In this document: positions 1-5,073 of the stretch, one piece after another
How the letters are laid out: every line of letters starts with the position of its first letter
How positions within the stretch are numbered: the first letter of the stretch is position 1
NCBI GenBank assembly: GCA_902493275.1
Contig: CABUOQ010000048.1
Span: 1-5,073, forward strand
Origin: an uncultured Bacillota bacterium
GTDB lineage: Bacteria; Bacillota_I; Bacilli_A; RFN20; CAG-449
Length of the DNA: 5,073 nucleotides
Reading direction: 5' to 3'
The notes under the pieces: generated by a model
Database searches by the model: none
The model's input: only the letters and a program-made list of their open reading frames with translations
What the model was told of the DNA's origin: nothing
Made by a program: the position numbers and the translations under genes

Positions 1-1
1 A

Positions 2-1213
2 AAACTATTATTAATTTTTGTTTGTTCAGTGCCGTTTACTTTATTTTTTCCATATTCTGATAACATGACATTATCCAATGTACTATATAGTGATAGAAAT
101 AGAAATGATTATGAAACACAATTTCTTGTAAGCGAAGAGAATGTTGAGACTACAAAAGTTACACATTCAAATTCTTCTTTCGTTACAAATGAATGCTTTT
201 TTGTTGATTGTTCAATATTTATGATTTCAGGTTCGAATAATCAAAGTTACTCATATTTTTATTCTTCTGACGATTATGAAATAGTCTATGGACAAAGAAG
301 AGAACAAAAAAATGAAATAGACATTGGACTTCCTAAAAATATGCTTAATGAACCAAATTTAAGAGAAAAGTTTATTGGTGAGAAAATAGGAATACCTTCT
401 TCTAATGAATTTTTTATAGTTACAGGTTTATTTGAGTCACCATGTAATTTAATTGTCACAAACTATGATTACGAATATGCTTTTATAAATTATTTCTATG
501 AAATGTATAGTATTTATGATGATGATGGATATGAGTTACAAATTAATTATCTTGATGAATTAGATGATGAAATAATTATTTCTAATGATATAAAAAATAG
601 AGATATTTATTTTAATAAGAAAAACGGCAAGAAACTAAGAAATCGCCTAATTGATTTTAAAAACTATGATGTCTCATATGAAGAATTTGATTACAATAAA
701 ATTAAGGAAATTTCTTTATCTAAAAAACAATTTTATAAAATTATCCTGGATAATGATTTTTCATCAATTGTTTATGCTAATGAATATTTACTGAATTTAG
801 ATTATAATTCTGAAACAGATATGAAGAATAATTATTATAGCTTTTCTTTATATGATGATACTATCTCAGATACCACATATTTCTTCTTTGTGATAAGCAT
901 ATCATTAATTGTCATGGGATTACTTGTTCTATTAGAAAATCGCCTTATGTTGTCGTTTAGAAATAATTTTTATAATTATGTTTTCTTGGGGGTAAAAAAG
1001 ACACTTGTAATTAAAATGGATTCTATTTTTAATTATACATGTCTAGCATTATCGATACTTTTAAATGTACTAGTATTAGCGATAAGCAATATTGGAATTC
1101 AATTTAAATTAGCATGGTTATTTATGTGTGCTTTGCAAGTATTAATCTTTTATTTACTAGAATTTTATTATATGAAGAAATTTTATAAAAAGGTAGGTGA
1201 TAAAAATGATTAA
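2..1213 (+). CDS. MacB/FtsX-type ABC transporter permease, 5' end missing
   Basis: The reading frame is open to the left edge (403 codons visible from base 2), so the true start lies outside the window. The GTG at 29 falls inside a hydrophobic helix and has no Shine-Dalgarno site before it. Visible order: a membrane helix (LLLIFVCSVPFTLFF, up to about base 52), an acidic, Tyr- and Asn-rich extracytoplasmic region of about 270 residues, then three helices at about 878-940, 1030-1100 and 1107-1174. The segment after the second helix (FYNYVFLGVKKTLVIKM) resembles the cytoplasmic coupling segment of FtsX-family permeases. One helix, a large outer domain and three helices is the MacB permease fold. 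An ATPase domain could be fused upstream of the window edge, as in the next gene. The stop overlaps the next start by 8 bases, indicating an operon and a probable heteromeric partner. The substrate is unknown. A bacteriocin-associated 7TM immunity-type protein is an alternative label. Confidence 0.75.
   Translation, partial: KLLLIFVCSVPFTLFFPYSDNMTLSNVLYSDRNRNDYETQFLVSEENVETTKVTHSNSSFVTNECFFVDCSIFMISGSNNQSYSYFYSSDDYEIVYGQRREQKNEIDIGLPKNMLNEPNLREKFIGEKIGIPSSNEFFIVTGLFESPCNLIVTNYDYEYAFINYFYEMYSIYDDDGYELQINYLDELDDEIIISNDIKNRDIYFNKKNGKKLRNRLIDFKNYDVSYEEFDYNKIKEISLSKKQFYKIILDNDFSSIVYANEYLLNLDYNSETDMKNNYYSFSLYDDTISDTTYFFFVISISLIVMGLLVLLENRLMLSFRNNFYNYVFLGVKKTLVIKMDSIFNYTCLALSILLNVLVLAISNIGIQFKLAWLFMCALQVLIFYLLEFYYMKKFYKKVGDKND
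1195..1201 (+). promoter_or_regulatory. Ribosome binding site that fixes the ABC fusion start
   Basis: AGGTGAT matches seven consecutive bases of the consensus AGGAGGTGAT and lies 4 bases before the ATG at 1206. It supports that ATG over the in-frame GTG at 1197, which lies inside this site. The protein then begins MINVSNL, the usual first strand of an ABC ATPase. The site is inside the 3' end of the preceding gene, consistent with translational coupling. Confidence 0.8.
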
Positions 1214-3440
1214 TGTATCGAATTTATGCGTGAAATTTAAAAATAAGATAGTATTTAATAATGATAATTACATCTTTTTAGATCAAGGATTATATATTTT
1301 AAAAGGCGAATCAGGAGTTGGTAAAACTACATTATTAAGAGCTATCTGTAATAAATGTAAATACGAAGGAACAATTACTATTGATAATCAAATATATGAA
1401 AAAAACGATTTGTGTGTTAGTAAAAAAGCGGTAGCGTTATTTGATAAAGATTTGTTTTTTGAAAATAAAACATTGAAAGAAAATGTTGATTATTTTGTTA
1501 CATTAGATGAAGAGAAAAATAAATTATTATGTGATTATTTAAAAAAATATTCACTATATATGATGCTTAATAATAAAATGAAAACTTTATCTCGAGGTCA
1601 AAGAGATTTAGTAAAATTAATTATTGGAATCATCTCAGATTGTAAATATGTCTTATATGATGAAGCTTTAGCGTCTTTAGACCCTGAAAATAGAAAAAAT
1701 ATGTTGGAAGATCTAAAGTTGATAAGTAAATCTCGATGTATAATAGTCGTTTCGCATGATACTTTTGCTTTAGAATATGCCGATAAAGTATATGATTTTT
1801 CAAGTAAAAATAAAGAAAAGCACGAAGTCTATATAAAAGAAAAACATAAGCATAAACTTTCATTTAATCTTTATAGTTTTATTTGTTTGATGCTAAGTGT
1901 TATTGCAACTTTATTTTGCTTTAATTCTTTATCATTCTTAAATAAGTATTATGAAAATAATCCTAAACAATATAATGATAATGTTCTTAGATTAAGAGTT
2001 AATGATTTTTCTAACAAAGAAACATTTGCTACATATGTTGATTGTTGTGATGATATAGGGGCCTATACCTATTCACCAGAAGATTTCATGATCACTGATT
2101 TGAAACTAACGATATTTGATGAGATTGATCTTTCGCTAGGTGAAGTACATTCTTTAAATAGAGAACAAAAAAATGTTTTTGTTAACTTTGAAGACAGTAT
2201 TGACTTAAAAGAAGACGAAGTATTAATTTCAAGCACAATCAAAGACTATATAGATGTATCACTACAAAAATATGGATTAACAAGATTGTCATATAAAGAT
2301 GTTGTTTTCAATTCTAATTACAAAATAAAAGGGGTGTATGATAAAGATGATGTTTCAATTAAAGTTGGAAAAAATTCTTTATTCTTTAATGAAGAAGTAA
2401 AAACACCAATAAAAGTTATTAAAGGAAGACCTGGAAATTGTGAAAATAGTAATAAGGTATATTATTTTAGCAGTGATATTTTAATGAAAATGAATAATAT
2501 AATAAGTAAGCAAAATGAATATTATATTGATTCAGAAGAGACATTATTTGACAATATTGAATTTATAAATGAACATAATGTTGTTTATGTAAATAAAGGT
2601 TTTGGCACTGCTGATCAAGAAAAATTATATAATGATTTAACAAGTGTAAAATTGAATGATAATTTTAAAAAGTTAAATTTTAAGGTTCATTATTATCGCA
2701 GTTATGAAAGTGATAATTTTAAACTTCTTGAAGGTACTATGCCTAAAAAATCTAATGAATATATAATGTCTAGTGTCTATAAGGAAATCTTTCAAGATAA
2801 ATTTAATCCAGCAACTTCAGCCATTTCTGCCAGTGGTTATTATGAAGATAGTAACGATACTTTGATTATGGATTATGATGAATATTATGTTTATCAACCA
2901 CTATATTACAGATTATTAAACTATGGACTAGAATATATTTATATCGGCTGTGTAAATGCAGATAAAGTAAAAAATGAATTAAGCTCTTTATATAATGTAG
3001 AGGCAATAAATTTGAATCAGCATAATTCTATTTATAAATACGAAGAGCATAATATTAATAATATTATTATATTTGCAATTGCTATGCCTTCAATTATTGT
3101 TATTTGCTCATATTTATATAATATGGTATTTAAAAAGAAGAAGTACCAATTAGAATTATTTAATAAAAAATACTTTGATGATATCTATAAAGATGAAACT
3201 GGACAATTATTTAAAACGGTCAACTTAACTTATTATACTTGTCAATTAGTTTGTTTAATTATTTATCTAATCTTAAATGTTTCATATTATTTTTTGAAAA
3301 AAGGATATTTCAAAATATATTTTACGGAAATAATATTTTTGGTAATTTGCATTCTTATCGGAGCGATATTAGTGAATATTGTGAACTTAATAATGAAATT
3401 GTTATTTAAGAAATATTTAAAGAATCTTAATCAGAATTAA
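1206..3440 (+). CDS. MacB-like ABC transporter: ATPase-permease fusion
   Basis: This is a 744-residue protein starting at the ATG at 1206. Residues 1-210 are an ABC ATPase: Walker A GESGVGKT (34-41), signature LSRGQ (128-132), Walker B YVLYDE (148-153, catalytic Glu153), D-loop SLD (157-159) and switch His184. The Q-loop position holds Asp80 (ALFDKDLF) instead of glutamine, and the usual QQRVAIARAL helix after the signature is replaced by RDLVKLIIGI. A helix at about 220-245 is followed by a large outer domain (about 246-616), then helices at about 617-641, 674-697 and 704-734. Lysine-rich loops (KKKK after the second helix) fit a cytoplasmic location. This order (ATPase, helix, outer domain, three helices) is that of MacB, although the outer domain looks longer than MacB's and I do not recognise it. 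MacB-type proteins use ATP for mechanotransmission across the membrane, exporting or clearing peptides and lipoproteins. The upstream permease is the likely partner. Substrate and direction are unknown. Confidence 0.85.
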   Translation: MINVSNLCVKFKNKIVFNNDNYIFLDQGLYILKGESGVGKTTLLRAICNKCKYEGTITIDNQIYEKNDLCVSKKAVALFDKDLFFENKTLKENVDYFVTLDEEKNKLLCDYLKKYSLYMMLNNKMKTLSRGQRDLVKLIIGIISDCKYVLYDEALASLDPENRKNMLEDLKLISKSRCIIVVSHDTFALEYADKVYDFSSKNKEKHEVYIKEKHKHKLSFNLYSFICLMLSVIATLFCFNSLSFLNKYYENNPKQYNDNVLRLRVNDFSNKETFATYVDCCDDIGAYTYSPEDFMITDLKLTIFDEIDLSLGEVHSLNREQKNVFVNFEDSIDLKEDEVLISSTIKDYIDVSLQKYGLTRLSYKDVVFNSNYKIKGVYDKDDVSIKVGKNSLFFNEEVKTPIKVIKGRPGNCENSNKVYYFSSDILMKMNNIISKQNEYYIDSEETLFDNIEFINEHNVVYVNKGFGTADQEKLYNDLTSVKLNDNFKKLNFKVHYYRSYESDNFKLLEGTMPKKSNEYIMSSVYKEIFQDKFNPATSAISASGYYEDSNDTLIMDYDEYYVYQPLYYRLLNYGLEYIYIGCVNADKVKNELSSLYNVEAINLNQHNSIYKYEEHNINNIIIFAIAMPSIIVICSYLYNMVFKKKKYQLELFNKKYFDDIYKDETGQLFKTVNLTYYTCQLVCLIIYLILNVSYYFLKKGYFKIYFTEIIFLVICILIGAILVNIVNLIMKLLFKKYLKNLNQN

Positions 3441-3454
3441 AAAAGGCAAGACGA

Positions 3455-3505
3455 AAGCAAAAGTGTTTAGAATTTGTTTACGTTTTCAACCGAGACTTTT
3501 TGCTT
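3455..3505 (+). repeat. Inverted repeat 15 bases after the transporter stop
   Basis: AAGCAAAAGT (3455-3464) pairs with ACTTTTTGCTT (3495-3505), giving ten base pairs with one bulged T around a 30-base loop. The right arm is followed by AAATTTA rather than a T run, so it is a poor intrinsic terminator on the + strand. It may protect the 3' end of the transporter mRNA or have no function. Confidence 0.4.
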
Positions 3506-3519
3506 AAATTTAAAGAGTC
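3494..3519 (+). repeat. Alternative hairpin sharing an arm with the preceding repeat
   Basis: GACTTTTT (3494-3501) can pair with AAAGAGTC (3512-3519), including one G-U pair, around a 10-base loop. It uses the same bases as the right arm of the 3455-3505 hairpin, so the two structures exclude each other. No T run follows. Confidence 0.3.
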
Positions 3520-3560
3520 ACAAAATACTTAATATATTTTTGAGCGATTTATGATAGAAT

Positions 3561-3665
3561 CAAGAAAGCCATTTCATTAAACGTCTTATTGCGGCAAACA
3601 AGATAGTTTACATTAGTACGATTATTCCCATCGACTTTGTTATTTCTAGGATAATCGTACTTTTT
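3561..3665 (+). ncRNA. Candidate small structured RNA with terminator
   Basis: Two consecutive hairpins end in a T run, which is the shape of a bacterial small RNA. The first hairpin (3578-3610) is nested: TAAAC/GTTTA outside, TCTT/AAGA in the middle, and TTG-CGG-CAA at the tip, with small internal loops. The second (3615-3661) is an 11-bp perfect stem followed by Ts. A -10-like sequence, TATGATAGAAT (3550-3560), lies just upstream, which would put the 5' end near 3565. I find no good -35 element for it. I do not recognise it as a known RNA family, and it does not fold as a tRNA. It could equally be the 3' untranslated end of the transporter transcript. Confidence 0.3.
3615..3665 (+). terminator. 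Rho-independent terminator-like hairpin
   Basis: AGTACGATTAT (3615-3625) and ATAATCGTACT (3651-3661) form a perfect 11-bp stem. Two GC pairs, CC (3627-3628) with GG (3649-3650), can extend it if T3626 is bulged. The loop is about 20 bases, long for a terminator, and the stem is AT-rich. Five Ts follow (3661-3665, the first also in the stem). There is no T run in the reverse direction, so it would act on + strand transcription. It would separate the transporter transcript, or a small RNA, from the MACPF gene. Confidence 0.55.
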
Positions 3666-3698
3666 AATTTGCTTCTTTTTTTATGAAAACTGCATAAA

Positions 3699-3733
3699 AT
3701 GAATCAAAGTAGTGATATCTACTTTCTTTTCAT
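3699..3733 (+). repeat. Imperfect palindrome, possible operator
   Basis: AAAGTAG (3706-3712) and CTACTTT (3719-3725) pair perfectly around TGATAT. Outer arms ATGAA (3699-3703) and TTCAT (3729-3733) extend the symmetry across a short internal loop. No T run follows. It lies about 110 bases upstream of the probable MACPF promoter. It may be a dimeric repressor or activator site or an RNA hairpin; the sequence does not say which. Confidence 0.35.
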
Positions 3734-3760
3734 GGATTTATTTATATTATGAGAAAGCAT

Positions 3761-3808
3761 GTTAACTTATCTTCATATCTTCATCTTGCAAAGATGAAAT
3801 ATATTAAC
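3761..3808 (+). repeat. Nested inverted repeat upstream of the MACPF promoter
   Basis: The core TTCATCTT-GCA-AAGATGAA (3780-3798) is a perfect 8-bp stem with a three-base loop. ATAT (3775-3778) and ATAT (3799-3802) extend it to 12 bp with one bulged C (3779). Further out, GTTAA (3761-3765) mirrors TTAAC (3804-3808). The left arm also contains ATCTTCAT twice in direct order (3769-3776 and 3777-3784). No T run follows, so it looks more like a protein-binding site than a terminator. Confidence 0.45.
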
Positions 3809-3836
3809 TTTAAATTATATTAAATACATTGCAAAG
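3762..3836 (+). repeat. Two tandem TTAACTT-N17/18-TTGCAAAG elements
   Basis: Copy 1 (3762-3793) and copy 2 (3804-3836) both begin TTAACTT and end TTGCAAAG. They are 32 and 33 bases long, and ATAT lies at the same internal position in each. Their starts are 42 bases apart, about four helical turns. The second copy ends just before the probable MACPF promoter, and its TTGCAA may itself be a -35 box. This layout suits a direct-repeat activator site or a duplicated promoter. No known box is recognised. Confidence 0.4.
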
Positions 3837-3857
3837 TCAAAAATTTAGCTTTATATT
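3829..3857 (+). promoter_or_regulatory. Candidate promoter 1 for the MACPF gene
   Basis: TTGCAA (3829-3834) matches the -35 consensus TTGACA at four of six bases. TATATT (3852-3857), after exactly 17 bases, matches the -10 consensus TATAAT at five of six. This would give a leader of about 45 bases. It overlaps the second copy of the tandem element. In AT-rich DNA such matches arise easily by chance. Confidence 0.35.
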
Positions 3858-3873
3858 TTAATTAGGGTACAAT
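3844..3873 (+). promoter_or_regulatory. Candidate promoter 2 for the MACPF gene
   Basis: TACAAT (3868-3873), preceded by GGG, matches the -10 consensus at five of six bases. The weak -35 candidate is TTTAGC (3844-3849), 18 bases upstream. A perfect TATAAT (3876-3881) lies just beyond but has no -35 at a fitting distance. The poor -35 suggests activator dependence if this is the promoter in use, which fits the repeats immediately upstream. Confidence 0.4.
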
Positions 3874-3894
3874 AGTATAATTAAATATATTTTT

Positions 3895-3900
3895 AGAGGT
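3895..3900 (+). promoter_or_regulatory. Ribosome binding site of the MACPF gene
   Basis: AGAGGT contains GAGGT, five bases complementary to the 16S rRNA tail, with 8 bases between it and the ATG at 3909. It favours this ATG over the later in-frame ATG at 3939, which would remove the start of the signal peptide. Confidence 0.75.
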
Positions 3901-3908
3901 AGAAAATT

Positions 3909-5073
3909 ATGAAAATAAATAATCATTTTTTGGTATTAATGGCTGTACTAGTTGCATCTTTTGCATTTTCACAAAATGAAAAAACCCATGCGGCGGAAGC
4001 ATTAGAATTTCCAACTAGAGATTTATTGATAGGAAAGGGTATTAATTTGCTCGAAAGTAAACAAATCGATGCAACATCATTTCATTATGATTCTATTTTT
4101 GTAAAAGATAAAATAATTAATCATTTTTATATTTCAACAACGTCGTCTACAAGAACAAGTGATGCTGGTGGATATAATTATAGTAATTACGTTAAAAACA
4201 CTAATTATAAAATAAACACAGAATATGGTGTCACTGCTAGTTTGAGTGATGATTTAGCTAAGTTTAATATAATTAATAAGGGCGCGATTGATTTTGGCAA
4301 AGACGAAAAATATGTGGGAAATGAGTATATTTATACAAGATCAGTAACAAGTGTAATTGAAACGCAATATATTGATTATTACACAAATCCCAAGCAATTG
4401 CTTAATTGTGCATACGCAGTGTTTTGTAATAAATTAAATAGTTTAAATAGTACTTTTTCGGAAACTTTAGTAGAAGATATTTTTAAAACATATGGAACAC
4501 ATATATTAATGAAAGTAGAATATGGTGGAAAGCTTAATTTAAATTACAAATTTTCATCTTCAGAGTATCTAATAGGAGAAGATACTTCTTTTGATTCAAG
4601 AATTAATACTTTGTTTGGTTTGCAAGAAAAATATATCAATGTAAGTGAAATAAAAAAAGATAGTATTTATAATGGGTTTACTAAGTTTAATGTTGATGGA
4701 ACGACTGTTAGTAATTTAACTTCAGAAACTATTGGTGGAAGTGCATTTCCAATAATGCCATACAATATATTAGGCAATGCAGTTTTAAGTTGGGCAAATA
4801 ATATCAATAGTAATAATTGTGAATTATTAGTCAACAATAATTTAGTCTTAGTTCCTATTTGGAGTTTTGCTTCTTGTGATGTTTCAAATAAAATCGCAAA
4901 TATATTTAATAAAAAATATAAGATGCAAACTGAGCAAACACTTTATAGTGAAGTTGATTATAAGACTAATATTTCCGAACAATTTTATTTTGGAGGCGGA
5001 TCTAATGTTAAAGAAAAGATGTACAAAGTTCCTTCTCCAAAAGTGATGAGGGATCTTGGATATAATAAAGTAA
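3909..5073 (+). CDS. Secreted MACPF-domain (perforin-like) protein, 3' end missing
   Basis: The first 388 residues are visible; no stop occurs before the right edge. The N-terminus is a Sec signal peptide: MKINNH, hydrophobic core residues 7-20, and probable cleavage after THA (28) or AEA (31). The MACPF domain covers roughly residues 35-335. Its hallmark is FKTYGTHILMKVEYGGKL, with Y195-G-T-H198 followed by Gly206-Gly207, the spacing of the family motif; Ile199 stands where Phe or Tyr is usual. Further family-like features are TIGGSAF (274-280), Trp295 and LVPIWSF (314-320). MACPF proteins oligomerise on membranes and insert beta-hairpins as a pore, although some members are not lytic. Residues after 340 are a separate, unrecognised C-terminal region cut by the edge, where a targeting domain often lies. 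Four cysteines (167, 173, 304, 323) could form disulfides outside the cell. The gene has its own promoter region and is probably not co-transcribed with the transporter. The target is unknown. Confidence 0.88.
   Translation, partial: MKINNHFLVLMAVLVASFAFSQNEKTHAAEALEFPTRDLLIGKGINLLESKQIDATSFHYDSIFVKDKIINHFYISTTSSTRTSDAGGYNYSNYVKNTNYKINTEYGVTASLSDDLAKFNIINKGAIDFGKDEKYVGNEYIYTRSVTSVIETQYIDYYTNPKQLLNCAYAVFCNKLNSLNSTFSETLVEDIFKTYGTHILMKVEYGGKLNLNYKFSSSEYLIGEDTSFDSRINTLFGLQEKYINVSEIKKDSIYNGFTKFNVDGTTVSNLTSETIGGSAFPIMPYNILGNAVLSWANNINSNNCELLVNNNLVLVPIWSFASCDVSNKIANIFNKKYKMQTEQTLYSEVDYKTNISEQFYFGGGSNVKEKMYKVPSPKVMRDLGYNKV

Larger units (their letters stand above)
3441..3908 (+). other. Repeat-rich intergenic region between transporter and MACPF genes
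   Basis: No convincing protein-coding gene is seen on either strand in these 468 bases. The longest small frames I traced by eye are under 20 codons and lack ribosome binding sites. The region holds a series of inverted repeats (3455-3505, 3494-3519, 3578-3610, 3615-3661, 3699-3733, 3761-3808), a tandem direct-repeat pair (3762-3836), promoter-like sequences (3829-3881) and the ribosome binding site of the MACPF gene. This is dense structure for a simple spacer, so it probably carries a terminator, possibly a small RNA, and regulatory sites. Confidence 0.7.

Noticed and set aside
29..31. GTG as the start of the first permease
   Set aside because: The frame stays open to the window edge, the codon is inside a hydrophobic helix and no ribosome binding site precedes it.
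1197..1199. GTG as the start of the ABC fusion protein
   Set aside because: It overlaps the AGGTGAT ribosome binding site that serves the ATG at 1206, and the ATPase fold begins naturally at that ATG.
1630..1863. A 77-codon open frame on the - strand
   Set aside because: It lies wholly inside the ATPase domain coding region opposite Walker B, the D-loop and the switch histidine. It has no recognisable domain, and its composition is that of a shadow frame.
3578..3661. Possible tRNA or tRNA-like fold
   Set aside because: The two hairpins do not form an acceptor stem or T arm, and no TTCGA-type loop or CCA end is present.
3699..3752. 17-codon small frame starting at ATG 3699 and ending in TGA
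   Set aside because: It has no ribosome binding site, and its sequence is explained by the imperfect palindrome at 3699-3733.
3441..3908. Insertion sequence or CRISPR array in the repeat-rich spacer
   Set aside because: There is no transposase, no paired terminal inverted repeats with target duplication, and no regularly spaced identical repeats with unique spacers; the direct repeats are only two degenerate copies.
3909..5073. Cholesterol-dependent cytolysin rather than MACPF
   Set aside because: The YGTH...GG motif is that of MACPF. No Trp-rich undecapeptide is seen, although the C-terminus is outside the window.
2..5073. Mycoplasma-type code with TGA read as tryptophan
   Set aside because: The visible tryptophans are encoded by TGG and I saw no in-frame TGA in the three genes.

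Overview
The window is strongly AT-rich (GC roughly a quarter, estimated by eye). It uses TAA stops, TGG for tryptophan, A/T-ending codons and Shine-Dalgarno sites of the GGTGAT and GAGGT kind. This suggests a low-GC Gram-positive bacterium (Bacillota, or a Mycoplasmatota relative using the standard bacterial code). No taxonomic marker gene is present, so the assignment is only a guess from composition and gene type.

Layout, all genes on the + strand. Positions 2-1213 hold the 3' part of a MacB/FtsX-type ABC permease gene, cut by the left edge inside its first membrane helix. Its stop overlaps the next gene by 8 bases. Positions 1206-3440 encode a 744-residue protein with an N-terminal ABC ATPase fused to a permease (one helix, a large extracytoplasmic domain, three helices), the MacB domain order. 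Positions 3441-3908 are a 468-base intergenic region rich in inverted and direct repeats. It includes a terminator-like hairpin, a possible short structured RNA and the likely promoter region of the last gene. Positions 3909-5073 hold a secreted MACPF-domain protein (perforin-like, pore-forming family), cut by the right edge.

The two transporter genes are translationally coupled and probably form one heteromeric MacB-like complex. This class mostly handles peptides or lipoproteins at the membrane surface, or confers resistance to them, rather than importing nutrients. The MACPF gene has its own promoter region and ribosome binding site and lies beyond a terminator-like hairpin, so it is probably a separate transcription unit. 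The neighbourhood allows the hypothesis of a pore-forming effector next to a membrane transporter that protects the producer or senses the effector, but nothing in the sequence proves a functional link.

The points most worth checking are the MACPF/MacB-like pairing, a Q-loop glutamine replaced by aspartate in the ATPase, a tandem TTAACTT-N17/18-TTGCAAAG element ahead of the MACPF gene, and the candidate small RNA at about 3561-3665.
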